Source of the DNA: Paenibacillus sp. Soil766
Lineage (GTDB): Bacteria; Bacillota; Bacilli; Paenibacillales; NBRC-103111
NCBI RefSeq assembly: GCF_001428105.1
Contig: NZ_LMSJ01000023.1
Span: 374,147 to 438,146, forward strand
DNA: 64,000 bases
Reading direction: 5' to 3'
This document shows positions 7,712-17,399 of this stretch, piece by piece. The number at the start of each line of letters is the position of its first letter. The first letter of the stretch is position 1. The notes under the pieces were generated by a model. The model saw only the letters and a program-made list of their open reading frames with translations, was not told where the DNA came from and ran no database searches. Both the position numbers and the translations under genes were made by a program.

Positions 7712-9191
7712 ATGATAACTTTCTTTGGTAGCTGTCGGCGAGATTGCCTGCGTACAGCGTCGGACCAATAGGTTCCCACGACTGACCATCTAAACTATAG
7801 AAGAATTGAATCTTATCAAAATTCATTGCGGCTTTGAGATAAACGCGCTTCCCTTCAGGAATCGGCACATACGCATCCAGTTCATCATACTGCCCCTGAT
7901 CGCTTACGATAATCGCTAGATGCTTGCCGATCTGGTCATCGTGGGAGATGCGAAGATAGTAATGATCGGACTCATCATAATAGAGCACAAGTCCTGCCAT
8001 TTGGGTAAACGTTTCAGGCTCAAACGCCACGCATGTCACCATCTCGCACTGGAAGCTTTGAATTCGTCTTGCCACAAGGCTTTGTTGGTGCAAAGAGGTA
8101 AGCGACTCTCTCCCCTTCAATCGCAAGAAGCCAGGACGATCCGTTAAACTTAACCATGACTCGTCAGCTGGTACGCGCAATGTGTGCCAATGCACACTGA
8201 GCTTCGCTGCGTCGAAATCATCGCGGACCGGGTCCGGCGCAAACAGATGCGGCGTGAGCTCCGTCTCAGGAATATGCAGCTGTGGCTGCTTACCGCCTGC
8301 GGCAAGCCTTAGCCATCCATCTGCTGTCCAAACTACTTTCTGCAGAGATGTTTCTCTGCCCAACGGACTAAGCCCTCTCCCGTCCAACAGAGGACGAGAA
8401 CAAATGAACACCATGTACCAGTCCCCTAGTTGCGTTTCCACCAAGGAGCCGTGGCCTGCATTTTGCAAGGGATGATCTGGCGTAGTTCTTGTCGTGATCA
8501 AAGGGAAGTCAGGATCGACTTCGTAAGGTCCGTCAACCGACTTCGCACGCATCAAAGTTGCAGCATGCATCGGCCCCGTTCCCCCTTCAGCCACCAGCAA
8601 ATAGTAGTAGCCATCCTTTCGGTACACCATCGGTCCTTCGGTAACACCTAACTCTGTCCCTTGCGTGATCAGCTTAATCTCGCCAATCAACTTGCCTTCA
8701 GCTGGACAGAATTCCTGCATAATGATGCCGGCGAAGCGATTTTTGTTTTTGCGAAAATCCCACTGCATATTAAACAGATACTTGCGTCCATCCGTGTCGT
8801 GGAACATAAAATGATCGAAACCGCTGGAGTTCAGATAGATCGGTTCAGACCAAGGTCCTTCCATTGAAGGCGCCGTCACCATATAATTGTGCAAATCCTT
8901 GTACACGCCTTTTCTACCTACCACATTCGTAAAACACAAATAAAAAGTGCCATCGCAGTAGCTTAGAGATGGTGCCCAAATACCGCCTGAACTAGGCACT
9001 CCGCGAAGATCAAGCTGATTCACCCGATCCAACGGACGCGTTAAGGGGCGCCAATTCATTAAATCTTTGGAATGATGAATGAGCACGCCAGGGAACCATT
9101 CAAAGGTAGATGTTGCGATATAATAATCATCTTCAACTCGAATGATCGAAGCATCCGGGTTGAAGCCGCGCAGAATCGGATTTTGAATCAT
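7566..9191 (-). CDS. GH43 beta-xylosidase / alpha-L-arabinofuranosidase
   Basis: 541 residues, no signal peptide, so it acts in the cytoplasm on imported oligosaccharides. It has an N-terminal five-bladed propeller with the catalytic-base aspartate in GFNPDASIIR (residue 13 or so), the strand STFEWFPGVLIHHSKDL, and the general-acid glutamate in VTEGPMVYRKDG (about residue 184). A C-terminal beta-sandwich from about residue 345 (FDAAKLSVHWHTLRVPA to HADFDFFDYEE) is the usual partner of XynB-type GH43 enzymes. It is the last gene of the binding protein-permease-permease-GH88-GH43 operon. The C-terminus runs 19 residues past the normal end and overlaps the convergent AraC gene by 146 bp. Xylosidase versus arabinofuranosidase cannot be told from sequence alone. 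Confidence 0.88.
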   Translation of the reverse strand: MIQNPILRGFNPDASIIRVEDDYYIATSTFEWFPGVLIHHSKDLMNWRPLTRPLDRVNQLDLRGVPSSGGIWAPSLSYCDGTFYLCFTNVVGRKGVYKDLHNYMVTAPSMEGPWSEPIYLNSSGFDHFMFHDTDGRKYLFNMQWDFRKNKNRFAGIIMQEFCPAEGKLIGEIKLITQGTELGVTEGPMVYRKDGYYYLLVAEGGTGPMHAATLMRAKSVDGPYEVDPDFPLITTRTTPDHPLQNAGHGSLVETQLGDWYMVFICSRPLLDGRGLSPLGRETSLQKVVWTADGWLRLAAGGKQPQLHIPETELTPHLFAPDPVRDDFDAAKLSVHWHTLRVPADESWLSLTDRPGFLRLKGRESLTSLHQQSLVARRIQSFQCEMVTCVAFEPETFTQMAGLVLYYDESDHYYLRISHDDQIGKHLAIIVSDQGQYDELDAYVPIPEGKRVYLKAAMNFDKIQFFYSLDGQSWEPIGPTLYAGNLADSYQRKLSFTGAFVGLCAQDLRGTRLHADFDFFDYEELDRFDAESYNRKLHEIPGG

Positions 9192-9220
9192 GCAATAGTA
9201 CTCCCTTTCATTTTATCCCC

Positions 9221-10399
9221 CTACCAGAGATACAAATCGTTCCCTTTAAGCTTGAATATCGCTTCCATGAAATAGTAATCGCCATAGATAATCGCGTGAT
9301 GATGGTTCGCCCCGTGATAAGAACCCGAGCCGTATTTAATAATACAATCATCCTCCGTTGTCCAATCGCTTCTAGAGCTATCCAATGTCCGTAACAGCTT
9401 TAACGCCGCGTTCAGATACAAATTTTTTTCATGCTCGCCTACGACTTTCGCAATCTCGATCAGACCGCACGCCGCGATAGCTGCTGCAGTATCATCCTCA
9501 AGCTTCGGTTCTTGTGGCTGCCGGAAATCAACCGGAATTACACCATCTGCAGGAATGTTCGCAATAAAATAATTCGCAATCCGTTTCGCGGTTTGCAGAT
9601 AGTCATCCTTTTGCGTATGAATATAGCTCATCATGTACCCATACATTGCCCATGTTTGTCCTCTTGTCCAAGAGGAACCTTCTTCATAGCCTTGACCGCC
9701 ATACGTTCGGACCACGCCGCCTTCAAATGGATCGAATTCCACAATATGATTCACAGAACCATCTGGGCGAACGAATGCCGTCATTCCCGTATCGGCATGC
9801 TTCATCGCAATTTGCTTAAACCGAGGGTCGCCAGTTTCTTCTGAAGCCCAGTATAGCAATGGAATATTAAACATGCAGTCAATGATGGCCCATCCGCGGG
9901 TATCAGTGTGGTCTAAATCATTCCAAGCACGAATATAACCGCCTGCCAAATTAAAGCGTCCAGCTAGCAGATTAGCCGCATGCAGCGCTCTTTTGCGAGA
10001 TTCCGGATTCTGCGTCACTTTATAGTTTGCAACGCTGGTTGGCAGCCACATAAATCCAACATCATGATGCAGGCCATAAAATTCATCAAAACAACGATCT
10101 AATTCTTTTTCGGAAATTTGCGCGATTTCTTTATATTTCTCGTTGCCGGTTTCGTGATGCATCAGCCACATCATGCCGCCCCAAAATCCGTTTGTCCACC
10201 AATTGATTTCATCAGTTACCGTATCAGATGGATTATCCACGATGCGGTTATCATGTGTACCGTTAATGGTTGTGAACGGAATTTTATGTTTGGACTTTTC
10301 ACTGACCCAGTCCATTTTCGTTGTTATTCTATCAATGACTTCATCCAGCCATACTTGATCTTGACCTGTTAACATAGGTTTCTGCCTACTTTCCTTCAT
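9221..10399 (-). CDS. GH88 unsaturated glucuronyl hydrolase
   Basis: 392 residues, cytoplasmic. It has the (alpha/alpha)6 fold of unsaturated glucuronyl hydrolases, with the two characteristic aspartate motifs LHHDVGFMWLPTS and GWAIIDCMFNIPLLYWA and the family stretches EEGSSWTRGQTWAMYGY and FDPFEGGVVRTYGGQGYEEG. It removes the 4,5-unsaturated uronic acid left at the non-reducing end by polysaccharide lyases. This fits the surface-anchored lyase gene at 17400-22238. It starts 6 bp after the upstream permease stop; an alternative ATG 24 bp downstream (MLTGQDQVWL) is possible because neither has a strong ribosome binding site. It is followed 29 bp later by GH43. Confidence 0.92.
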   Translation of the reverse strand: MKESRQKPMLTGQDQVWLDEVIDRITTKMDWVSEKSKHKIPFTTINGTHDNRIVDNPSDTVTDEINWWTNGFWGGMMWLMHHETGNEKYKEIAQISEKELDRCFDEFYGLHHDVGFMWLPTSVANYKVTQNPESRKRALHAANLLAGRFNLAGGYIRAWNDLDHTDTRGWAIIDCMFNIPLLYWASEETGDPRFKQIAMKHADTGMTAFVRPDGSVNHIVEFDPFEGGVVRTYGGQGYEEGSSWTRGQTWAMYGYMMSYIHTQKDDYLQTAKRIANYFIANIPADGVIPVDFRQPQEPKLEDDTAAAIAACGLIEIAKVVGEHEKNLYLNAALKLLRTLDSSRSDWTTEDDCIIKYGSGSYHGANHHHAIIYGDYYFMEAIFKLKGNDLYLW

Positions 10400-10405
10400 T
10401 TGATA

Positions 10406-11242
10406 TCAGCCCTTTGTGGCTCCTGCCGCAACGCCTTTGATGAAATACTTTTGCAGCGCGACAAAGGCAATTAGAACAGGGACGATAGACATCGCCGTAC
10501 CCGCAAACACCATATCCCACCTGGAAGCGTACTCCCCTACAAACCCAAATATCTCAACAATCATCGTTTTGGGCTTATCGGATGGAAGTACAAGACTTGG
10601 CATTAAGAAGTCATTCCAAATACCGAGCCCTTGAAGCACAACCATACTAGCTGTACATGGTCCTAGCAGAGGGAATACAATGCGCCAAAATATACCGTAT
10701 TTGGAGCACCCGTCAATATCGGCGGCTTCTTCAATCTCACGAGGAATTCCCTTTAAGAAACTGGTGTATAACAGACATCCGAAACCAACGGAACCAGAAA
10801 TATAGATGAGAATTGGGGCCCCCATACTCCCATATAGACCTAGTAATTTCATCTCCTTAAACAAAGGAATCATATATACTTGGAAAGGAATCATCATACC
10901 AGCTAAAAAGTAAACATAAACGAGATAGGTCCACAACTTATTCGCTCTCTCAATCGCATAAGCCGCCATTGGGATGATACCAATCATGCCGATAATTGAA
11001 ACCAACGTTAGCCCAATACTATTTAACATCGCACGGGGAAAATCAGTTTTTGTTAATAAATACTTAAAGCTTTCCACGTAGATGCTGGTTGGAAATGCGA
11101 TCGCATCCCGTAATATCTCGCCATTGCTTTTGAAAGCTGAAATCAGTGTAAAATAAATGGGAAAAAAGAAAATGACTGCGATAAGTAACGTTATTGCAAA
11201 GAGGAGCACATCTAAGCCGTTTATTTTTTTGTCTGCTTGCAT
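10406..11242 (-). CDS. Sugar ABC transporter permease (MalG/UgpE type)
   Basis: 278 residues with six hydrophobic helices and the cytoplasmic ATPase-contact loop EIEEAADIDGCSKYGIFWRI near residue 190. It is one of two membrane subunits of a CUT1-type importer with the next upstream gene and the binding protein at 12225. The start chosen is ATG 11242, right after the upstream stop codon at 11244 and preceded by GGAGGT. A longer frame beginning at 11296 would overlap the upstream gene and gives an unlikely N-terminus. No ATPase gene is nearby. Confidence 0.9.
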   Translation of the reverse strand: MQADKKINGLDVLLFAITLLIAVIFFFPIYFTLISAFKSNGEILRDAIAFPTSIYVESFKYLLTKTDFPRAMLNSIGLTLVSIIGMIGIIPMAAYAIERANKLWTYLVYVYFLAGMMIPFQVYMIPLFKEMKLLGLYGSMGAPILIYISGSVGFGCLLYTSFLKGIPREIEEAADIDGCSKYGIFWRIVFPLLGPCTASMVVLQGLGIWNDFLMPSLVLPSDKPKTMIVEIFGFVGEYASRWDMVFAGTAMSIVPVLIAFVALQKYFIKGVAAGATKG

Positions 11243-11243
11243 G

Positions 11244-12149
11244 TTACATCTGAACCTCCCTATTGCGAAGTACTTTGATTTGAATAACCGAAACAATGAG
11301 GATCAGAATGAATAGAACAAGTGAAAGTGCCGTTCCGTAACCCTGTCTCAGTTCTCCAAAACCTACTTTATAAATGATGTACGTCAATGTCTCTGTCGAA
11401 AATCCAGGGCCACCATCGGTCATAACGGCAATTTGATCGAATATTTTCAAAGATCCAATCATTGATAACATCATACAAACCGTAAAGGCGCCCGCAAGAA
11501 GAGGAAACGTGATATGTCTAAATTGCTGCCAGCGGTTGGCACCATCAATGCTTGCCGCTTCGGTTAACTCAGACGGGATTCCTTGCAGGCCAGCTAAATA
11601 AATGATCATATAGTAGCCAGATGCCTTCCAAATCGTAAATATGATGATAGAAATGAGTGCATAATCTGGATTTCCAAGCCAATCAAGCTTTAGGGATGAT
11701 AATTTTAATTTATCAAGAATTTGTGTAAGCACACCAAAGTTATAATTCAAAATAATGGTCCAAACGAAGCCCAACACGATACCACTAAGCAGAACTGGTA
11801 AATAAAACACGCTTCTAAATAGGTTTCGTAACCATTTCACTTGATCAACCAGCATGGCAAGCGCTAACGCAACTACATTCTCTAAAACGACCAATACGAT
11901 GGAAAGAATGAGTGTATTTTTGAGAGCGTTATGCACGCGATCACTATGCCACATTTCCACAAAATTATCGAAACCGATATAACGGATCTCATTACTTATG
12001 CCATCCCAAGAGGTGAAGCTTAAATACACACTGCCGAAAGTAGGAACAATAACGAACAAGGTGTATAAAATAAAAGCTGGTAACAAAAATAGTACAGTGT
12101 AGGAAAGCCACGACTTCTTTTTCTTTACTTGTTGTATGGTGGTTGCCAT
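11244..12149 (-). CDS. Sugar ABC transporter permease (MalF/UgpA type)
   Basis: 301 residues, six predicted membrane helices starting at about residue 20 (SYTVLFLLPAFILYTLFVIV), and the EAA loop ELTEAASIDGANRWQQFRHI. It pairs with the permease at 10406 to form the translocation pore for the oligosaccharide bound by the 12225 lipoprotein. ATG 12149 is preceded by GGAGCG; a TTG-started frame five codons longer exists but overlaps that ribosome binding site. It ends in the tetrad-like junction GAGGTTCAGATGTAACATG, tightly coupled to the next permease. Confidence 0.9.
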   Translation of the reverse strand: MATTIQQVKKKKSWLSYTVLFLLPAFILYTLFVIVPTFGSVYLSFTSWDGISNEIRYIGFDNFVEMWHSDRVHNALKNTLILSIVLVVLENVVALALAMLVDQVKWLRNLFRSVFYLPVLLSGIVLGFVWTIILNYNFGVLTQILDKLKLSSLKLDWLGNPDYALISIIIFTIWKASGYYMIIYLAGLQGIPSELTEAASIDGANRWQQFRHITFPLLAGAFTVCMMLSMIGSLKIFDQIAVMTDGGPGFSTETLTYIIYKVGFGELRQGYGTALSLVLFILILIVSVIQIKVLRNREVQM

Positions 12150-12224
12150 TCTCTCACGCTCCAATCGACTTAGAGAAGGAGAACCTCCGCTGTGGGCAGA
12201 GGTTCATCCATCTGAAGCCGAGTT

Positions 12225-13568
12225 TTATTTTTTCATTGCTTTAATAGCAGCATCCCATTCCGCATCCGCTTTTTTCATATAATCTACACTGAAATCACCC
12301 TTAACTAACCAATCTTGCGCTAGCTTATAGAACCAGTTACGCCATGTTGGCGGCATTTGGTCTTCACCCCAGAAACTATTAATCTGTAGGGTTTTAACGA
12401 CTTTGGGATCTGCCATCATCGTAAGAACTTCTTGAAGCTGCGGACTTGCTTCATACGTAATTTTTTCTTTCGTAGCTGGAATTGCACTGGCTATTTTCAA
12501 ATAGCTCGCATATTGATTTTTGCTGAAGAAGAATTTGATAAATTCACTGATTGCAGCAGTTTTGTCAGGATCTTTAATGGCATTCGCTGAGAATGACCAA
12601 CCGGATGGCTGTGCAAGACCAACAACATTGACAACACCATTTTGATCAGGTACAGGGTACCAGCCGAAATCAAACTTCGGATCTGCTTGAGCGATCTGCG
12701 GGAACATCCAAGGCCCGGAATAAAGACTGGCCGCTTTACCCGTTACTAGCATCGAAGCTGTTTGGTTATCAGCCGTACTCATGAATCCTTTGTCTACATA
12801 ACCTTTGGTGAAAAGCTCCGTAAATAATGTCATCGCTTTCATCGGACCAGCGTCTGTGAAGCTTGCTTTTCCTTGCGAACGCTTGGAATTCCAGTGAGGA
12901 TCTTGCGCGAGCATTTCGTCCATAAAGAATTTATTGATCCAAAAGCCCCAGTGGAAAATATCTTTACCGCCAACCACGATTGGTGAGATACCTTTCGCTT
13001 TCAGTTTCTCTTGCGCGGCAATAAAATCAGCATACGTTTTGGGCTCTTCAGTGATACCCGCATCCGCATAAGCTTTTTTGCTATAAATAATACCTTGTGG
13101 CGCTGGCAAAGCGATCGGTGCATTATATACCTTACCGTTTACTTGAGGTACGCTGTCGAACAAGCTTTGCAAATCTTTAGGCAATTCAGCGATTTTTCCG
13201 CTATCCGCAAACAATTGGGTATCACGCATTTCTATTAAATCCGGGAATTCCCCAACTGCATCCTTTGTTTTAATGAAATCTAAGTAAGAAGCTGTTGTCG
13301 TTTCACTTAGATCTTTAATTTTGATATGAGGATTAGCTTTCGTAAACGCGGTTATGGAATCGGCAACCGCTTGCTTAGTTGCGGGGTCACCTGTTGCATA
13401 AATGACACTGAATGTTACATCTTTCTTCGGAGCCGCAGTTGCTGCTGCTGTGCCTGCCGGTGCTGCGCTTGATGTTGGAGTTGTGGAATCATTGTTATTG
13501 CCGCAGCCTGCCACAATGAGTGCTAAAGCTGTCGATCCTACGAGTACTTTGGAAAATGTTTTAACCAT
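12225..13568 (-). CDS. Sugar-binding lipoprotein of ABC transporter (MalE/UgpB type)
   Basis: 447 residues. A signal peptide with lipobox LALIVAGC (cysteine about residue 22) is followed by a Ser/Thr/Ala-rich linker and a type I extracellular solute-binding domain (VTFSVIYATGDPATKQAVAD, KIKDLSETTTASYLDFIKTK). It captures the oligosaccharide outside the membrane for the permeases at 11244 and 10406. ATG 13568 follows GGGAGG. The frame continues upstream to 13748, but that extension has no signal sequence and overlaps the promoter repeats. It is the first gene of the operon ending with GH88 and GH43. The promoter carries two 21-bp-spaced half-sites also present upstream of the SLH lyase. Confidence 0.92.
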   Translation of the reverse strand: MVKTFSKVLVGSTALALIVAGCGNNNDSTTPTSSAAPAGTAAATAAPKKDVTFSVIYATGDPATKQAVADSITAFTKANPHIKIKDLSETTTASYLDFIKTKDAVGEFPDLIEMRDTQLFADSGKIAELPKDLQSLFDSVPQVNGKVYNAPIALPAPQGIIYSKKAYADAGITEEPKTYADFIAAQEKLKAKGISPIVVGGKDIFHWGFWINKFFMDEMLAQDPHWNSKRSQGKASFTDAGPMKAMTLFTELFTKGYVDKGFMSTADNQTASMLVTGKAASLYSGPWMFPQIAQADPKFDFGWYPVPDQNGVVNVVGLAQPSGWSFSANAIKDPDKTAAISEFIKFFFSKNQYASYLKIASAIPATKEKITYEASPQLQEVLTMMADPKVVKTLQINSFWGEDQMPPTWRNWFYKLAQDWLVKGDFSVDYMKKADAEWDAAIKAMKK

Positions 13569-13689
13569 GTTAGAAAGTAACCTCCCTTTAGTAAATAGCT
13601 TCTTGCGAACAACGCCAGCTTGGTACTTTCGACTCATCAAGTGTTGTTCTGTTCCTTGATTTAAGACTAACATACGCCCAAATCGTTTA

Positions 13690-13728
13690 GAATGAAGTTT
13701 TTTAAGCTCGATATGCATGAATTTAAGA
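13690..13728 (-). promoter_or_regulatory. Operator half-sites upstream of the locus 1 transporter operon
   Basis: On the minus strand, TCTTAAATTCATGCATAT (13728-13711) and GCTTAAAAAACTTCATTC (13707-13690) are 18-bp direct repeats with a 21-bp period. They resemble the pair at 22319-22357 upstream of the SLH lyase. This arrangement is typical of AraC-domain activators, so the likely ligand is the response regulator at 13842-15440. Confidence 0.55.
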
Positions 13729-13763
13729 AGGTGAAAATGAATACACAATCTATGATCTACATG

Positions 13764-13814
13764 GAAAAACAGCTTCCACCCATGCTTCGAATCGAAGCTA
13801 AAGCAGAAGCTGCC
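13764..13814 (-). terminator. Terminator after the locus 1 YesMN pair
   Basis: On the minus strand, CAGCTTC (13812-13806) pairs with GAAGCTG (13776-13770), enclosing an inner GCTTCGATTCGAAGC hairpin, and is followed by TTTTTCC. It lies between the response regulator stop and the transporter promoter. Confidence 0.65.
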
Positions 13815-13841
13815 TACAGGAATAACAGAAATTCCGACAAT

Positions 13842-15440
13842 TCACCCTTTGATTTGACTCTTGTACTCATGGGGCAGCTTGCCATAGCTTTTCTTGAACA
13901 TATCGCTGAATTGCCGTGGATTTTGATAACCAACCTTCTCAGCAATTTCATAAACGAGCAAATCCGTTTGCAAAAGTAATCGAACCGCATTTTTCATTCG
14001 GATGTTCGTGACGTACTGTTTAAAATTCTCTTGCGTGTGCTTCTTAAAGAAGCTGCTAAAATAATATGGATTCATAAAAACTTGGGAAGCCATACTTTCT
14101 AACGTTATATTTTCACTATAATGCTCCTCAATGTATTCCTTAACAATCTTTATCTGCTGCGCTTCGCGGCTGCCGCCTGCCGTGCTTACTTGTTCCAGTA
14201 TTTCCAAAATTGTAACGGTTATGAAATCTGTCAGATCACGATAACGGTAAAATTGATGCATCCGCTGTTGCCAGTCAATCCGTTGTTCCGCCGACACCTT
14301 AAGGTCAATCCCGACAGCCGACATTTCCTCCATTAAGTCCGTAAGCATGGCGTATACGATTAATACCGCCGATTCTTTGCGACCGTTGGCGCCCACTGTT
14401 GCATGTTCAAAGAAGCTTCCCAACAGTTCCTGCACTTGCTGCTTATCTTTGGCAATGACTGCTTTAATCACGGCTTGCTTTGCATCTGCCAATACATGAT
14501 CTGAGCCGCTATGTCGTTCATTCTGTGACCAGGACAGAATCGTCCCTTCCTTTTCGAAATAGCTATAGTTCATCGTCTCAATGGCCGACATATAGGATTC
14601 CCTGATGTCCTGAAGGCTAATTACTGGCAAACCGATACAGATCGTCAAATGAATTTTAAGATAAAATAACAGCTTATCCCGCATTTCACTAGCTAGACGC
14701 TGCATATCATCTTCAACACGCATGTGGTTCACAATGACGCATAAATTCTCACCTTTTTGAATGACGAGACCGCTGCCATATAGTTGGATCAGCTCATCCA
14801 CCAGATTAGATACCGCAAACACTAATAGACGCTTCTCATGCTCCCCCCACCTGCCATCTTGTAACTGAACATGAGCTAGTTCCACATATAGCACGCTGAA
14901 ACATGCACCTGGAAAATGTGTGTTCAAGCTCTGAAGCTTACGCTGAGCTTCTTCCCACCGAATATCGCCTTGGGTGAGTCTGTCGAACAACTCCTCGAGC
15001 TGCGTTTTCTTATCCTTTTGTTCATACACAGCAAGCTTACCTTTGGAGGATTGGTCTTTATTCGCCTCCTGCAGCTGCGTCATTGCTTTGCCAACTGCCT
15101 CGAGCAGCAGACTCTTCTCAATCGGCTTCACCAAATAATCGACTGCACCAAAAGCTAATGCATCCTTCGCATAGGAAAACTCTTGATAGGCACTGATGAA
15201 AATAATTTTCGTCCGCAGTTGCTGTTTTTGCACTTCCTTTATGACATCGATACCTGAGCCATCCGGCATACTAATGTCCGTGATAACGAGATCAGGCTGT
15301 TTGAGTACAATCTGCTCCATCAGACTTCTGCCAGTCATCGCCTCACCTATGATTGCAATGCCGAGCTCTTCCCATGGAATGAGCTTTTTTAACCCTTTGA
15401 TAATGATCGGTTCATCATCAGCTAGAATGGCGTTCAACAC
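13842..15440 (-). CDS. YesN-type response regulator with AraC DNA-binding domain
   Basis: 532 residues. Receiver domain at 1-120 with the phospho-acceptor aspartate in LVITDISMPDGSG (about residue 55) and the lysine in VDYLVKPIEKSLL; a variable middle region; and a C-terminal AraC double helix-turn-helix (ITLESMASQVFMNPYYFSSF, VYEIAEKVGYQNPRQFSDMF). It is phosphorylated by the kinase encoded just upstream, with which it overlaps by 23 bp. The start is GTG 15440 behind GAGGTGAG. It presumably activates the transporter operon at 13568 and the SLH lyase at 22238 through the shared 21-bp-spaced repeats. Confidence 0.92.
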   Translation of the reverse strand: MLNAILADDEPIIIKGLKKLIPWEELGIAIIGEAMTGRSLMEQIVLKQPDLVITDISMPDGSGIDVIKEVQKQQLRTKIIFISAYQEFSYAKDALAFGAVDYLVKPIEKSLLLEAVGKAMTQLQEANKDQSSKGKLAVYEQKDKKTQLEELFDRLTQGDIRWEEAQRKLQSLNTHFPGACFSVLYVELAHVQLQDGRWGEHEKRLLVFAVSNLVDELIQLYGSGLVIQKGENLCVIVNHMRVEDDMQRLASEMRDKLLFYLKIHLTICIGLPVISLQDIRESYMSAIETMNYSYFEKEGTILSWSQNERHSGSDHVLADAKQAVIKAVIAKDKQQVQELLGSFFEHATVGANGRKESAVLIVYAMLTDLMEEMSAVGIDLKVSAEQRIDWQQRMHQFYRYRDLTDFITVTILEILEQVSTAGGSREAQQIKIVKEYIEEHYSENITLESMASQVFMNPYYFSSFFKKHTQENFKQYVTNIRMKNAVRLLLQTDLLVYEIAEKVGYQNPRQFSDMFKKSYGKLPHEYKSQIKG

Positions 15441-17211
15441 GGACGCTCACCTCTTTCGTTAAAGGTATGACAAGACGGACGGTAGTCCCAATATGTTGAC
15501 TGCTATTGATCTGTACGCCATAACCATGCCCATACAACGCCACAATGCGCTCATGGACATTAATGAGCCCAATGCTGCTTCCCGTATCCAGCGAACTGCC
15601 CTTCGCCAGCTTCTGACGAATCAGCGTGAGCGTTTCCTCGCTCATGCCTACTCCATCGTCATCTATTGTGACACTAAGCAGGTTATCTGGCAGCTTCTCA
15701 ATTGAAATGCGAACCGTACCTTTCCCTGCTCTAGGCATAATGCCGTGATAAATAGCATTCTCGACAATCGGCTGCAGGGATAGTTTCGGGATCGCATAGT
15801 CCATTAGGTCCGCATCGAACCGGAAGTCAAGACCTAACCTGTGATCGCCATATCTGATGGCCATCAATTGAAAGTATTGCTCCACGTTTGCTTTCTCAGC
15901 CCGGATTGCAACGGTTTCTTCGCCGTAATCGAGTACATACTTAAGTTGATGTGATAACGACAAAATCATGTCACCCACCTCATTCGCATCTTCCGCAACG
16001 GCGCTCATCCGAATAACTTCCAGCGTATTGTACAAATAATGCGGTCTGATCTGGCTTTTCAACGCGTTCAGCTCCGCTTGCTTCTGCTTAATCTGCGCAA
16101 CATACACAACATCAATATATTCCTTCAGCCGCCATACCATTTTATTAAAGCCATGAGACAGGAGCCCCAACTCATCCGCTGACTTAACGGTCACCTTTGT
16201 ATCGAAATTACCAGACTCCACTTTCGCCATTTCTCGTGTAATACTGCGAATCGGGTTAGAGAAGCGATTAGAGAACCAGACTGCGACCACAATCAATGAC
16301 ACCATACACAAGCCAATGACGAACGTAATCGTCCGAATAAGCTGCTCTACTTTGAGAAACAGTTCTTTTTTATAAAACTCCCCGACAATTTGGATACTAT
16401 TCTCCGTTGTTTCCTGTTGCAGATGCAAGAAGTCATCCGATGTATTCGCGTGAAATACAGTACCGATGTGCTCCATCTGATTGCTGTATAGGATAATCCC
16501 CTGTTTATCTACGACATAAACGGTATCTCGATTATTCAGAACCATTTGCTTGAAAATTTCATTAAATACGCCTAGCCCTACGTCCATGTAAAAGGTCCCG
16601 ACAATCTCGCCTTCAACCTTGGATGACCCCAAGACATCAGTTAGATTGCGACTGAACGTCATGACTTGATCCGTTGCCCCAATAAAATAATCCTGTTTAT
16701 GCGTCGAAAAAAAGCCGAGACCGTTACGAACGACCTTCATCTGCTCCTTCCACTCAGTCCTTGGGTATTGATATTGGTAATCCAGAGCAACGTTGTTCTT
16801 CGTCAAACTTTGAAAGGTCCCGTCTGGCTGAACAAAAAAGACATTTTGCAAATTACGTTCGGTATATAAAATCGTTTGCAAAAAATCGTTAATCGTCGTC
16901 GTTAGACGGTAATCTTTTTCTTTATTTTGTGCTGCTATCGCTTGTCCCAATTGGCCGTACTGCCCACCAACCCCGTAAGAGTACATGAGTTTGGAAATAC
17001 TGTTGTACTTAACAAACATATCATCCACATTTCGGCTGGCAAACAACAGCATTTGCTCATAATTATTCGTCGCATAACGCTCCATAAACCCGCTGAACGT
17101 CTGCAGTGAAATATAGCTGAGAATGAGCAGGGGGATCAGCCCAACTGAAATGAATGATAGTGTGAATTTGGCAAAAATGCTTTTGTGCAACCGAAAAGGG
17201 TTTGATGCCAT
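15418..17211 (-). CDS. YesM-type sensor histidine kinase
   Basis: 597 residues. Membrane segment at about 16-36, extracellular sensor region of roughly 250 residues, second membrane segment near 300, HAMP linker (RFSNPIRSITREMAKVESGN), then the His_kinase domain with the phosphorylated histidine in QIRPHYLYNTLEVIRM (QIRPHY where QINPHF is usual) and a HATPase with N box QPIVENAIYHG and G box DDDGVGMS. It senses an extracellular or envelope sugar signal, probably with the binding protein, and phosphorylates the response regulator at 13842. A ribosome binding site (GAGGCGG) precedes ATG 17211. It is the first gene of the kinase-regulator pair. Confidence 0.92.
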   Translation of the reverse strand: MASNPFRLHKSIFAKFTLSFISVGLIPLLILSYISLQTFSGFMERYATNNYEQMLLFASRNVDDMFVKYNSISKLMYSYGVGGQYGQLGQAIAAQNKEKDYRLTTTINDFLQTILYTERNLQNVFFVQPDGTFQSLTKNNVALDYQYQYPRTEWKEQMKVVRNGLGFFSTHKQDYFIGATDQVMTFSRNLTDVLGSSKVEGEIVGTFYMDVGLGVFNEIFKQMVLNNRDTVYVVDKQGIILYSNQMEHIGTVFHANTSDDFLHLQQETTENSIQIVGEFYKKELFLKVEQLIRTITFVIGLCMVSLIVVAVWFSNRFSNPIRSITREMAKVESGNFDTKVTVKSADELGLLSHGFNKMVWRLKEYIDVVYVAQIKQKQAELNALKSQIRPHYLYNTLEVIRMSAVAEDANEVGDMILSLSHQLKYVLDYGEETVAIRAEKANVEQYFQLMAIRYGDHRLGLDFRFDADLMDYAIPKLSLQPIVENAIYHGIMPRAGKGTVRISIEKLPDNLLSVTIDDDGVGMSEETLTLIRQKLAKGSSLDTGSSIGLINVHERIVALYGHGYGVQINSSQHIGTTVRLVIPLTKEVSVRVERHSS

Positions 17212-17305
17212 CAGATAGCCGCCTCATGCTTTCAAGTTTAGAATATGTCTATTTTAACAGAATTCGTCCGCGATACTACCGTTGGAACTTTATGTGGAAG
17301 AAAAT

Positions 17306-17333
17306 ACCGTCAGAGCACGATTGCTCTGACGGT
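17306..17333 (-). terminator. Second hairpin downstream of the SLH lyase
   Basis: ACCGTCAGAGCA and TGCTCTGACGGT form a perfect 12-bp stem with a 4-nt loop, followed on the minus strand by ATTTTC. It backs up the stronger terminator at 17364-17393 and shields the kinase gene from readthrough. Confidence 0.6.
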
Positions 17334-17363
17334 TAATAAAGACAGTCGCATCGAAATTGTATT

Positions 17364-17393
17364 AAAAAAGGCACGCCACACAGTTAGCGTGCC
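17364..17393 (-). terminator. Rho-independent terminator of the SLH lyase gene
   Basis: On the minus strand, GGCACGC, a 10-nt loop, and GCGTGCC followed by TTTTTTAA, starting seven bases after the stop codon. Confidence 0.8.
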
Positions 17394-17399
17394 CACATC

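Noticed and set aside
13692..13979. Plus-strand frame of 95 codons across the end of the response regulator and its terminator
   Set aside because: It is antisense to the response regulator and crosses the terminator and operator repeats; no family resemblance.
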